Source: Hormiphora californensis (Eukaryota; Ctenophora; Tentaculata; Cydippida; Pleurobrachiidae). From it: DNA of 64,000 nucleotides. The notes under the pieces are model-generated. The model saw only the letters and a program-made list of their open reading frames with translations. It did not search any database and had not been told where the DNA came from. The stretch is from contig CM035350.1 of assembly GCA_020137815.1 (NCBI GenBank), positions 725,011 to 789,010 of the forward strand. The letters are read 5' to 3'. The translations under genes were made by a program, and so were the position numbers. Every line of letters starts with the position of its first letter. Position 1 is the stretch's first letter. Shown here in pieces: positions 43,501 through 54,743 of this stretch.

Positions 43501-46500
43501 CCCCGTAATTGTACTGTATAGAAAAGCTAGAGATTGAGCTATAGCTATAGAGAAGTAAAGAGGCAATAAGAGTAGAAGTGTGTGTGGGATTATGGAAGAA
43601 GGACGCGGATGAGAAGGACCACCTGGTATTGATTTCACACACAAACCAATTCCCTCTTCATCATTACAATCTCTCCTCTATCTCACTTGAAATGATACCA
43701 TATGATCCACCTCATCACAATATGATCCCTTCCTCATTACCCTCTCCCTCCCTCATCATCCCCCCCCTCTCCTCAGGAGAAAGTGGCTCATCTACAAGGG
43801 GCAGACAGGGCGGCTGCAGTGGCATCTCTTCTTGGTAAAGTCACCAAGCCACTCAACCCACCTCCTAAACCGCCCCAACCGGATCCTATTAATATTGGCA
43901 TCCCTGTACCCAAACTGGACACCGCTGCCCAGGCAACCTCAGCTCTACTAAAGGGAGGCCCAGTAACGGCTGTATCAGGTAATAACAGTGTGGTGTTGTC
44001 GCTCAATGCGGCTGGAGTAATTACTATAACCTAGTGAGATTACTATAACCTTGTGACTAGTGAGATTGAACTACCATTACAGACGTTAAATATTCCAATC
44101 TGCTCGTTCCATACCCTCATATAATGGACACATTGTAACATCTAATGAGATTTTAATAGATATGTAATTTAGTAAACATCGCAACCGTTAATCTCTCTCT
44201 GTAATTCAGGAAAGGGTCTAGCTGCACAGATAGCTGCTACTATTAATGCCAAGAAGAACTTCGGTAGGGCTAAGGAGGAGGATTTGTTACAGAACCCAGT
44301 AACAGCACCTCCCGCTAAGGTCGAGGATGAGGTAGAAATCAACGATCTACCACAACAAGCCAGGTAAGATAACGAGAAGGAGAGGGCTAGGTAAGATAAC
44401 GAGACTAGAGAGGGCTAGGTAAGATAACGAGAAGGAGAGGGCTAGGTAAGATAACGAGAAAGAGAGGGCCAGGTAAGGGTTGTTTAGCTCGGTGAGGATT
44501 CGGCAGAGCTAGGATATAAGGACTGGTAAACAGTGTAGCTGTGTGAGGATAGAGAGGGGGAGGCTAATAATAAGCGTTGGTGTGTGCAGCTTGCACGTGC
44601 AGTCTATTAGCGAACCCTGTCTATAGTAGTAGACCCTGTTCTATGGTATAACTAACCCCTATGTAATAGTCTACCATAGCTAAATACTGTTCCAGCAAAC
44701 ACGCGTCATGATCAGGAGCTATGTTATCTGTTTAATTGGAGCCAGTAAATAGTACTGAAGGTTTAACAAAGGACAGTGAGTTTTATAGAAGAACTAAATG
44801 ACCGATAAACGGATATTGGCTAAAAAGAGACAGCATGTATCATTACACATGCTGGGGAGACCGCTTAGGTAAAGTGCCAGCTAGGCGATGGGAGGGAAGG
44901 AGAAAAACAGAGAAAGTGAAAGTTGTGTTTTCATCACTTTAATGATACCCCTATATATGAGAGCTGCTGCTGTCAACATGTGCTTTATAAAACCCCATAA
45001 AACATACGTCCTACTACTGCTGCACTGGCACCGGGCAGTATGAGGATTGAGGAATATTGTATATACGATCCTGCTATAGAATGTATGCCGTTAAGTCGGG
45101 GAAGGCATTATTATTGTAGTATTCAAGGATTAAGAGCTCTATCGCGACCTATTTGAGTTCGGCGTTGAATTGAAAGCATGGTGAATGAATAACATAAACC
45201 TCATGAAATGATGCACACATGGTATACCATCGTGTTCGCTGCCATATTCAGTGTGGGGGTTGAAACTGGAACCGAAATATATTGCTACATCTCTTTAGAT
45301 GAACAAAATGACGCCTGTTTAGCAACTCTTATCCTAGTTACACCAAATCAGACTACTAAAAGAAAGAAATGAGGGGGACATCCTTCTCTGCATAATTCCT
45401 CCAAAATAGTCATTATATAATGACACCACACATTAGGGTGGACGAGTGACAAGCGTGCACTTTGAAGAGTGAGGAGTACTGGAGTGAGAAGAATATAATG
45501 TTTGAGATGTTTAGAGAAATGATATGGCGTGCTGAGAAAACAAGAAAGTGGTAGAAAAGAATAGAAAGGTAATGACAGAAGATAAAATTATAAGGAAACG
45601 TGTCGGGGTGAAAGACACACATATAAGAGCAGGAACAGAGAGGGAGAACCCGGCAGAGCTAAGAAAGTTGAACCCAGTAAATGTAGATGAAAATATGAAT
45701 GAATAAGGTGTGTTGTGGTAGAACAATTAGAACTATAAATGGCTCCTGAAAAGAGATAATATTCTTGATCTGATAATTACAATGATATTATTATAGAACT
45801 CTGAACTACGGCTATAATAACCCTCACAGTGCGCTGTGTAAATATGAAGAAATAATTCTGTCTTAGAAATATAATGTAGAATGATAGAGAGGCCTGTAAA
45901 CGCACAGGTAAAGCTGCAAAAGGCCATGTAGGGAGGGAGGGAGATAATATGTTAGCGGGGTATGCTTCGCACGTGTATCTGTCGCATATTGCAAGTTAGT
46001 ATAAAGTAAGGGGGTACAGTTGGGTAGCTATAACTAAACTTCAAGAACAACGCAGATACAAAATACATTTTCACTCCCCTTTAATTATAAAGCTAATAAT
46101 ACACATAACACATAAGTTATTTTACCACAGTGTATGTGGTATAAACTGAGATTATGTCATGAAAATATACACAGGTCGATATATTACTGCTGGTATATCT
46201 GGTATGACTATCATGGTGTATGAACGATGTTTATAGGGCACGAGGCTCTAATTGTACTGCCCTGATGTCATAGTGTGACTTAGCACCGTCTGGACTGATT
46301 TGAATATCACTTATTAGAAGAAACGTGGCCGGAAAAGCGATGTCGTGATTTTATTCAGAAAGTTCTGCTCTATCTCGTGTAATTGTATCTGCATACTGTC
46401 GTTGAGTACTAATTTCTCTGTTTTGCATTCCTTTCACTATATGTTATTATAAAAGGGTAGCTACAAAAAGGAACTGCATAACTAGGCTGTCTATGCAGTG

Positions 46501-47087
46501 TAGCCTTATGAACACTGACCCCAAACCACAACCTTCCAATCTAACCCTGATCCTCTTTCCCCCAAACTATCACACATGGCAACACCCAACTATTAACTAA
46601 ACCCTACTCCCCACACAGATACAGGATCACTAGTAAGGATGCCATTGCTGCAGTCCAGGATTATAGTGAGTGTGCCCTGACCGTCAGGGGGACCTACTAC
46701 CCTCCCAATAGGAACCCACCCGAGGGAGAAAGAAAGGTAAGGGCTGTGGAATAATTAGGGGGCAGCTGGGACAGTCTTAGAATGACTAAGATGATAGTAC
46801 AATGAAAATCAATCAAGCGGCTCTTGCTACACACACTAATTAATACACATGAACATTGCGGTATTATCTTAATTCTTAGGCAGCTGGTGCGTGGGTGTTG
46901 TATAGCTGTATTTTTTATAACCTCCCCTCCTCCTCAGCTGTATATCTGTATAGAGGGCCCCAGGGACCGGGCTATAACCCTGGCCAAGATGGAATTGAAG
47001 AGGATGATCAAGGAGGAGTTGAACAAGGCCCAGATGTTCTCATTCGGAAGTGGGGGCAAGGCAGGGGGACGGTATAGTGTCTTGTAG
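34692..47087 (+). CDS. DDX46: DDX46 / Prp5 DEAD-box RNA helicase
   Basis: Fifteen exons (34692-34772, 34893-35545, 36959-37181, 37625-37735, 38140-38265, 38386-38553, 38756-39433, 39534-39647, 39947-40157, 40282-40725, 40846-41015, 43777-43978, 44210-44363, 46619-46736, 46938-47087) total 3,603 bases, an exact 1,200-residue frame. The N terminus is an RS domain with RSSRSPPR repeats, followed by acidic [10 protein letters not shown] and MEYSSEDF. The helicase core shows [12 protein letters not shown] (motif I), PTRELA, GGTG, TPGR, DEAD (motif II), SAT, ARGLD and [10 protein letters not shown] (motif VI). The C-terminal region ends with the DDX46-specific RGTYYPP and GRYSVL tail. DDX46/Prp5 remodels U2 snRNP during branch-site recognition. 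Intron 11 hosts an antisense GPCR, intron 2 a hAT-like element, and intron 13 starts with five tandem donors. Confidence 0.96.
35207..35340 (+). repeat. 24-bp coding repeat (RSSRSPPR) in the DDX46 RS domain
   Basis: Five nearly identical 24-base units (core AGATCTAGTAGGAGCCC) lie within exon 2 and extend the Arg-Ser region in frame. Confidence 0.9.
35624..36804. mobile_element. hAT-like composite foldback element in DDX46 intron 2
   Basis: Inverted ends CCCAGGTCAAAATTGTTGA are flanked by a perfect 8-bp duplication AAAGAGAT (35616-35623 and 36805-36812). Inside, a ~200-base module (CCTCTCTGTCACCGGTCGCG ... ATAAACGTCCTAGGGTGTTC) appears three times forward (about 35715-36265) and twice inverted (about 36270-36660). 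The result is a foldback with internal tandem copies. No protein is encoded. Confidence 0.88.
37493..37600. repeat. (CT)n microsatellite in DDX46 intron 3
   Basis: Long CT run that merges with the polypyrimidine tract of the exon 4 acceptor ~25 bases downstream. Length variation could affect splicing of that exon (inference). Confidence 0.93.
41137..42867 (-). CDS. Rhodopsin-family GPCR nested antisense in DDX46 intron 11
   Basis: Two exons (42741-42867 and 41137-41987) join in phase to a 978-base frame, 325 residues. Exon 1 gives a short N terminus with NxS/T sites and the start of TM1 ([11 protein letters not shown]). The junction restores GNSVVL, the TM1 GN motif. Further landmarks are ELIAVVD (TM2), [13 protein letters not shown] at the end of TM3 (VYR replacing DRY), CFLPHVTG (TM4), TM6 SYLPLG, and TM7 [11 protein letters not shown] with NPxxY. 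The tail is short and basic-Ser-rich, ending GERNGQHV. The ligand is unknown. The gene's own intron contains two foldback elements. It does not closely resemble the GPCR in TAF1 intron 1. Confidence 0.85.
42086..42319. mobile_element. 234-bp palindromic MITE with TAA target duplication
   Basis: Near-perfect inverted arms begin GGGCGCGATCACACCAAG. It is flanked by TAA (42083-42085 and 42320-42322), the 3-bp duplication of PIF/Harbinger-type elements. A near-copy of the flank without the insertion (GGTAACACATGTCATGG) sits at 42684-42736, an empty site in the same intron. Confidence 0.9.
42427..42683. repeat. 257-bp foldback element in the GPCR intron
   Basis: Arms of ~80 bases starting CTAGACTAAAAAACAAAGG are mirrored at 42604-42683, with a ~95-base loop rich in GAGAGA and GTGTG. 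Both ends carry TA, compatible with a TA-target element. It lies between the two copies of the flank sequence described for the preceding MITE. Confidence 0.85.
42868..43776. other. Remainder of DDX46 intron 11 and GPCR 5' flank
   Basis: Contains the upstream region of the nested GPCR and the pyrimidine tract of DDX46 exon 12. No other gene or repeat recognised. Confidence 0.4.
44364..44478 (+). repeat. Five tandem 5' splice sites after DDX46 exon 13
   Basis: Exon 13 ends GCCAG|GTAAGATAACGAG. This donor and the following bases repeat as ~27-base units. Donor-like (C/T)(C/T)AG|GTAAG sites fall at 44364, 44391, 44419, 44446 and 44473. The first donor gives the conserved DDX46 frame (QQAR|YRITS). 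Confidence 0.92.
44479..46618. other. Rest of DDX46 intron 13
   Basis: A 2.1-kb intron of mixed composition. Open frames on the minus strand near 45413-45927 have no protein-like features. No nested gene or defined repeat was recognised. Confidence 0.5.
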
Positions 47088-47321
47088 TAGGGACACTGTG
47101 TTACAGGTACATGGTGTGTGTTGCCCTTTTTATAGACTGTGTGTCAGTCTGTGCGTTGTTCTGACGAGTGAGAGATGTTGTCTGTTGTCTGTTTATACCC
47201 ACCCCCCTCAAATTAGTTTTATCCAAACCAGTAGCTCGGCTGTCGTTACGTTTTCAAATTCTTCACGCCTCTCCTAGAAACAACCAACTCTATCCAAACA
47301 CCAAACCCCACATGTAAACCC

Positions 47322-47327
47322 AATAAA
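47322..47327 (+). terminator. Poly(A) signal AATAAA for DDX46
   Basis: Canonical hexamer ~235 bases after the DDX46 stop codon, the only one in the gap. Confidence 0.65.
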
Positions 47328-47343
47328 GCACACGTCAATTAAT

Positions 47344-47349
47344 TTTATT
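47344..47349 (-). terminator. Poly(A) signal AATAAA for the Ig-receptor gene
   Basis: TTTATT on the + strand reads AATAAA on the minus strand. It lies only 16 bases beyond the oppositely oriented DDX46 signal, so the two convergent transcripts probably overlap at their 3' ends. Confidence 0.6.
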
Positions 47350-47577
47350 GGAAAACGTTGGTAAAAAGGTTAAAAATCTGTATACGTATACTGATAAAAA
47401 GCACACACTCAAGGTCATCGCATTAAAATTACAATCTAGAATCCAAGTGCACCTCCTAACACATGATATAGTTTTAGTCTGCGTGAAGGAATTTAGGTGG
47501 TGGGGGCATGTTTTTATCGGCACCTGGCCTGAGTCCAGCAGCAATAGGCTGCAACTTTCACTTTCTTTTTTCCATTT

Positions 47578-50500
47578 TTAGGTTTCTCCTCCTTCTTCTC
47601 CTTCTGCTTCTTCTTCTTGCCTGTAGCGGGTGGGGTCCCTGAAGACACCATACCACCCTCGGGGAGTGGCGGGGGACGGGCTGCCCCAAACTAGACCACT
47701 GGATTTGTGTTTCTCAGTCAGTACTTCTGGTAGGGCTAGTCTCTCGTCTGCAATGCACTCTGCCCAGTTGTAGAACACCCCTAGGGCCTGGGTCGTATCA
47801 AACACTAGCTCCTCGTCGTACTTCACCAGTATCAACTCAACCTTGGTAGAGACACATGGGCATTAGATCAGGGACATGGTCATGGATCATGAGAGCATTA
47901 GAGGGACATGGTTTGTGGGGTCATTGCATGTAATGTTTACCATGCTGCATATATATCAAATGTGTTTGTACCTTTTTGGCGTGCGTGTATTCTATTTCCT
48001 CGGGTGTGCAGGTCTGGATTCTCCTCTTGGTGTTATCCTTTCCGATCTTGTTGAGCTGTATAACAATGTCTGGCCAAGTAGCCAGCTGTGAGGGCTTGTT
48101 ACCTAGCAACAGGAACACAGATCTCATCACCTGGTGGGGGTAGAGAGAGTTAGTTATTGGGCTGGGGGTGGAGAGTTAGTTATTGTGGGAGAGTTAGTTA
48201 TGGTCTGGGGGTGGAGAGAGATATCCGATATCAGATAAATAGAGCTGGATTCATGACATGTTGAAAGATAGAGAGAGACAGATAGACTGGGGGGAGAAGC
48301 ACAGTGTGTGGTTTTTGACATGATGCTGTATCATGTACACATAGCTTGGCAAGTGTCAGAATGCTTGTTAGCACACACAGAGTTCTTGTTAAAAACAGTA
48401 AACAGAGTGTCACAAGCTTTTAAAAAACATGAGATCTTCTCTCTCAACTAACCTGAGTAACAACATCGGGAGGGCGATTGTAACTTTTCAGAATGGCAAT
48501 GGTCTGTTGAGAGAGTTTCTGAACTTCAAGTGCCGCTCTCTGGATCCTTTGGAGCTTCTTCAGTAGAACCTATAACACACAGGGGGAGGTGTTAGAGATG
48601 CTGTTGGGGCTCATACACATGCATGTGATATGACTGTATGTAACTGTATGTGATATTGAATGAGTGTTATTGAGTGAGAAGGACAAGGAGGGAGGGCTGT
48701 TACATAGAACCGGCTGCCCTGCCGAGACACACCGAGGGGGGAGCTGGGGATAGCGTTTTGCCCACACATCTTTCAGCATGGTTGGTAACATAGTGCTACC
48801 TTTCCCTCTCTTATTTGGGGGCTAAATTGCGCCTTTTTCTTTACATCATCCTCCAGCATATCAAGAGTGCACTCTAGTGCTCCAATCCTCCTTCCTAGGG
48901 GACCCCCCGGTGTCTCTCGGCGTATTGGACGGCCCGCTCTAACATAGTACTTTAGTACACTGCTAGCAGCCCGCGGATCCCTCCTCCTTCTCCCTCCTCT
49001 TCTTCTAGTGTGTGATCTCTGAAGGGTGGGGTGTTAGTGAGATGGGGGGTTATTATTATACCTGAGCCTCCAGTAACTCCACAGCCAGCAGTGTTTCAAA
49101 TCCTCCCTTCTTGATGGCATGGATGGCTGCCTCTATATCTGCTATTCTCCTATCGAATGTAGCTCCCTTTAGTTGGGTAGCTGCCTGCAGCTGCTCATAC
49201 AGCTTCTTGGCTTGGAGCAGGTAGTTCTCCGTACCACTGACTCTCTTCTTCTCAGCCTTGCTGATCATCGGTTTTAACTTCTTCACATCTCTGTGCATGG
49301 TAGCATCGGCCAGGTCCTTGTTTATTGTGGCCCTCTGTGCTCTCTGTAGGGCTCCATCCCTCATCCTGTTGGCAATCTCCAGCTCTCTGTCACTCTGGAG
49401 GGGAGACAACTAGATATGAGCAAAGGGTGTTCCCACTGAGATATGTTATACCTAGGAGGGGGTGTTTGAATTCAATGTTACCTTTGAGTTCTGAACGGAA
49501 CTTTCAGCCTCAGTCTCTGCTGCCTTGGCTGCCTCGAACTCTCTGTCGGCTAGCTCCTGGTTCCGTCGGTGAGTGTCTATTTGGATTCGGGTGGCTGCCT
49601 CCTCCTTAGCCCTTGCCAGACAGGTCTCCTCTTCGAGAGCCTTGGCAGCTGAAAATAGTACAGGGTGTTATCTTTGAGCACAAAACACACAATCTTACTG
49701 CTGGAGTTTTATTGAAAGTATTCCCTACCTGCTACTCGAGCTGCCTCTTTCTCAGCTGCCCTCCTTTCAGCCTCCATATTCTCTTCATACTGCTCCCTGG
49801 CAATTCTCTCTGGAAAGTGGGGGTTGTTTGTTAGAAAGAGTTATTAGGAACTCAAGGTTCAGAAACAATTAAATCTTGTGGTCTGTCTAATAGAAAACAG
49901 TTGAATAGTTTCCTTACCTTGTTCTTCCCTCCGTAACCTCTCCTCCAGCTCTCTCCTTTGTAACTCCACTATCCTGTCCTCCTCTTCCTGTATTCTCCTC
50001 TCTTCTTCCAACCTTCTCAACTCTGCCTCCTCTGCTTCACGTCTTATTCGCTCCTCTTCCTCGAGTCTAGCCCTCTCCTCAGCTTCTTTTCGAAGTCTCT
50101 CTTCCTCTTCTAATCTGGCATTTTCTTCAGCCTCTAACCTCAATCTTTCTTCCTCTTCCATCCTTGCCCTTTCTTCAGCTTCTTTCCTTAACCGTTCTTC
50201 TTCTTCAAGGCGGGCTTTCTCTTCAGCTTCTAGTCGAGCCTTCTCTTCTGCTTCGAGTCTCAATCTCTCCTCTTCTGCTAGTCTGGCCTTTTCCTCAGCT
50301 TCTAGACGCAGTCTTTCTTCCTCTTCCAATCGTGCCTTTTCCTCAGCCTCCTTTCGTAACCTCTCTTCTTCTTCTAGTCTTGCCTTATCTTCCGCTTCCA
50401 ACCTAAGCCGTTCCTCTTCGCTCAGCCTTGCCCGTTCAGCTTCCACTCTCAGTCTTTCTTCTTCATCAAGTCTAGCCTTTTCCTCTGCCTCTTTTTTCAA

Positions 50501-53500
50501 TCTTTCCTCCTCTTCTAATCTGGCCTTTTCTTCAGCCTCTAGCCTCAACCTCTCTTCCTCTTCTAACCTCGCCTTTTCCTCCGCTTCCTTCTTCAGCCGT
50601 TCCTCCTCCTCTAACCGGGCTTTCTCTTCAGCTTCAAGACGCAGTCTCTCCTCTTCTTCCAATCTTGCTTTCTCTTCGGCCTCTTTCTGTAACCTCTCTT
50701 CTTCTTCAAGTTTTGCTTTTTCTTCAGCTTCCAGACGTAGCCGTTCTTCTTCTTCGAGTCTAGCCTTCTCCTCGGCTTCTAGTTTTAGTCTCTCTTCTTC
50801 TTCCAGTCTAGCCGTCTCTTCTGCTTCTAATCGCTGTCTTTCCTCTTCCTCCAATCGTGCCTTTTCCTCCGCTTCCAACCGAAGTCTCTCTTCTTCTTCT
50901 AACCTGGCCTTTTCTTCAGCCTCTAACCTCAGCCGTTCCTCCTCTTCGAGCCTAGCTTTCTCCTCCGCCTCTAAACGCAATCTCTCTGCCAGTTCTTTCT
51001 CAAGACGTTCCTTTTCCTCAGCTTCCTTTCTGAGTCTCTCCTCTTCTTCAAGTCGGGCCAGCTCTGCAGCCTCTTTCTTCAATCTCTCTTCCTCAAGGAT
51101 CTTCCTGGCATCCTCTTCTTGTTTCAGAATCTCTGCCTCCTGCCGTCTTTGTTCCTCCAGTTTTTCCTGTAGTTCCTTCTCCGCCCTTTCCTTCTCCTCT
51201 TTCTCTCTCGCCAGACGGGCCGCTTTTTCTGCCGCTCTCTTTCGCTCTTCCTCCTCTTTTTTCAACTTCTCCAGTGCTTTCTCATTGGCGTAAACTGAAA
51301 GGAAAATGGCACCGTTACAATTAGAACAAACAAAACTTTAAAAACCTAGTTCATATTGCAGAGTCTTATCATCAAGAGGGTCTCATCATTACCTGGATCA
51401 GTACCATTAACAGATACAGCTATATCAACCTTCTTCCTCCGTTTAGATCTCCTATACAGTAGAATCATGATGATGATTATCAGACAGAGCAGGAAGATAA
51501 GGCCAATACTGAGGGTTGAGTAGAGGACTGCATCCACTACGGCACCCGCCACTAACACTTGTATCTCCATGGAAACGGAGTTGAATCCATTAGTTCCAGT
51601 ACAGGTGAACATTGTGTCGTCCCCACTCTCCACTGGACTAATGAGTAGTGCACCATCCGATTGTACCTGGAGAGAGTTTAGAGACAGTTAGTTATCAATT
51701 CAGCCATTACTATTCAGATTGTGAAACATTGTTGTCCCCCTCTTCTTACCACATGGTTGAAGGTTCCATCAGTTTTAACTATTGGTAGGGACACTCCATT
51801 CCTCTTCCAGGTCACTGCGGGGGTAGGGGTGCCACTAAACTCACACAGCAACACCGCTGATTCTTTCTCCTTAGTTTCAACGACTGGCCAGGTTCCATTC
51901 CTCCACTCTACAGGGTACCCCACCACAACAGTCACATCCTGGGCCTTACTGTACTCCTTGCCAGCATAGCTATTACTAGTTAGACAGGTGAAAACATGCT
52001 CTCTACTCTCGTTCAGATAGAGAGGGCCAATAGGGAAGCGGGATATTAGGGTGGAGGATTGACCGTTAGTACCCTCCTCTGTAGTCATATCCCCAGTATA
52101 TGATGCAGGTATGTTGACCCAGGTGACACTAGGCATTGGGGCACCCTGGGCCCCACATTCCACTGTTCCCACCTGGCCATCCACAACATACATAAAATTA
52201 TCAGATATGAAGTGAGCCTCTTCAAACACTAACACAGCTGTGGGGAGAGAGAATGAGTTGGGACCTCCCAATCACTAATATGTGATACTACATACTGTCT
52301 ACTGTTCGATTCTAAGTTCCTTCAACTTACAGCTGATAAAGACAGACCCACTGGCCATGGCAGTCTCGTGTTCATTGTACGCAAAGCACTGGTATAGTCC
52401 TGTATCATCAACTACTGAGTTGGTGATGGTCAGAACACTCTTTGTAGCGTACTCCCCTCCGTTAATCTTGTAAATTGTAGTACTCCAGTCCACATGATCT
52501 GGAGAGAGAGAGAGAGAGAGAGGGAGGTTAGCACGTTATGGACACCTCGACAGAAACGGAGTGTGTTCTAAATCCCATGATACAGCTGAAAGCTAGTGTG
52601 TTATAGGTCCCCATACATTTATCTGATACAGCTAGAAAGATACAGCTCTGTTCCCCAGCCCCTACTTACTATTCTGTTTGACAAGTTTCTGTCCGTCAGC
52701 ATACCACTCCATAGTGACCGGTGGGTTGCTGGTAACCTCACACGTTAGGGAGAAGTGGTCCTGTTTCACCAAACTCTTGTCAGTTGGGGAGGTGGTGAAT
52801 TGGAGGGAGGATACCACCCAGATAGGAGTTGACACAGGCACCTCGTCAGATCCAACAGAGTTCTCTGCAATACATACATAGGTAGCTGTATCGGACATTG
52901 TGACTCTCTCTATCGTTAGGGTGTACTGAAAGAGAAGGTTAGGTTAAATTGTTTTAGGGACGGATTATGCACAAGAGTAGGGGTCGAAACAATAAGTGTT
53001 AACTCAACTTTATGACACTCTAACCCCCATCACTTCTCTCCCATTATCTCTTTTCTCTCTGTTCTCATTACCTCGTCCTCACTGATGGTAAACCGTGGAA
53101 ATGATGCAGGGCTATCTGTTATCTTCTGGTTGAGCCCCTTGTACCATGTTATAGTTGGCTGCTCCTCTCCATACACGCCACATGTAATGGTAACAGTGTC
53201 CCCCTCTGTCAGATACACATTCTTATCATTCCACAGAGTAGTAGGGAGGTTCCTGGGTGTTTCTATTGCTGGTTCAGTGACCACCAGGACTGCCACCCTA
53301 CTCAGTGCCTTGACACCCAACAACTCGTTACGGGCCTGGCAGGTGTACTTGCCCGCGTTAGAGGTGACAAGATGGTGGAGGATCAGAGATCCAGTTGGTG
53401 TTATCAATGTGTTATCATCTGTCAGTGGGTCTCCATCCCTGTAGAAGAGAGAGAGGGTTAGAGCCATCTGTCGATTGGTAGGGAACTGGTACTGGTACTG

Positions 53501-54551
53501 GTAGGGGGCCATTTTGTTTGGAAATGGAAAGGAGGTCTATAGTACTCACTTGAGCCATGACACCTCAGCAGGGGGATATGATGTGGGAGGGGTGCATGTT
53601 AGGGTTATCACCAGACTCCCTCCTGCCACCGTCCTGTTGTTAGGCTCCTCCAGGAACTCTGTCGTGAAATCTGGGAGGGGATATTCCACATGTTAGATGC
53701 GCTGTCAGTATCGCAGAACAACTTATAAAAAGTACGGGTACTTTGAATCTTCGGTTGTGTACATATCTAGATTTAGTTCCCTCCCCCACTTACAGATTGC
53801 GTTGACCATGGTTTTCCTGCTAAGTGCTCGGTTATTCCCATCACTAGCACTGCACTGCAGCCACCCAGAGTTACCCTGAGTCATGTTCCTGATAACCAGA
53901 ACATTATCACTGATCTCTACGTTACTAGGCATGTTCTGAAAGGTTGTCATGGTTACTTCTTCACGATGGCAGCTGTTGATCAGATTATAGAACAAGTTGT
54001 ACTTGTACATTATGGGTACATGTACTGAATGTATAACTATACCTCAACTGCTCGATTGTCATTGGTGAATTCCCAACTGTATCCTATATTCTGAGTTTTC
54101 TGGCTCTCCGCCAGACAGCTGATGGTAGCATCACTCCCTGACATGACATCCAGGGTAGTGGGTGGTTCAGCTGTTATCTTTAGTTGGGGCACCTCCTTGT
54201 CCTCTTCACTTCTTCTTTTTCTTCGGAGATCTTGTAACTGGGATCTCAGTGTTGATGTAGTGTGGTGAGGTGTCACATCACCACACGGGTCAGGTGGGTC
54301 ACCTGGTGATGTGAACTTGTAGTGGCACATCTCGTGCTCACATAGTGATATCTGATCTGGCGATGTTCCATTGTCTCTCAAGGCGGCTCTGAGGGAATAT
54401 AGAGAGTTTTAGAACCACACTAGAATTCTAGAAAGTCTTGTATTGCTAGGCAACAACACTATACTTACAGGCAGTGTGTTGTGTGGTCTGAAAACTGGTA
54501 TGAGATGTCTCGGGCGGTAGAAAAGTGTAGAAAAAATATCAAGTAGAACAT
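47578..54551 (-). CDS. Six-Ig transmembrane protein with ER/K-type helix and dynein-stalk-like tail
   Basis: The first exon ends at 54551 (MFYLIFFLHFSTA, signal peptide). Following minus-strand exons encode a furin-like RRKRR site and six Ig domains with paired cysteines (for example ATISC...LQC, LTCTPP...YTCQA, VTITC...YVCIA, SLTCEV...YQCFA, GTVEC...FTCLT, AVLLC...MFTCTG). A transmembrane helix follows (LIFLLCLIIIIMILLY, then RRSKRRKK). The TM exon ends GTDP and joins in phase to VYANEKALEKL, the start of a ~460-residue Glu/Arg/Leu/Ala helix (49918-51297). Later exons (49732-49810, 49492-49648, 49063-49396, 48799-49022, 48443-48568, 47970-48130, to 47842; approximate) give coiled coil and then AILKSYNRPPDVVTQVM...VFLLLG...TWPDI and FYNWAECIADE, closely like the start and end of the dynein microtubule-binding domain (PF12777). 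The final ~45 residues are uncertain: a one-base change near 47697 would replace the end by a Lys-rich tail. No named family known to me has this architecture. Confidence 0.7.
48799..49022 (-). CDS. Candidate cassette exon of the Ig-receptor gene
   Basis: After a CCCTTCAG acceptor, the minus strand stays open for ~74 residues (Arg-rich start RSHTRRRGGRRRR, then LECTLDMLEDDVKKKAQF) and ends in a GTAGCA donor. It is symmetrical in phase (0/0), so it can be included or skipped without changing frame. Skipping it would join LLAVELLEAQ directly to VLLKKLQRIQ, which gives the smoother coiled coil. Confidence 0.45.
49950..51050 (-). repeat. 48-bp coding repeat in the charged helix
   Basis: Diverged 16-residue units of type LRLEAEEKARLEEEER repeat through most of the exon. 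Charge alternates in i/i+4 steps as in ER/K single alpha-helices; divergence of codons shows this is an old, selected repeat rather than a fresh microsatellite. Confidence 0.88.
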
Positions 54552-54653
54552 ATCACATAAAAGTATCTGAAGATTTGGTGAGGAAGGGAGCAGGAAGGCA
54601 AAAACATACTCTCAATCCACTAGATATATGTCAACAAGCGTATAGTGCACAAG

Positions 54654-54654
<1 letters not shown>

Positions 54655-54742
<88 letters not shown>
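54655..54742. repeat. (CT)n microsatellite upstream of the Ig-receptor gene
   Basis: About 40 CT units ~100 bases 5' of the start codon, probably in the promoter or leader. Confidence 0.95.
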
Positions 54743-54743
<1 letters not shown>

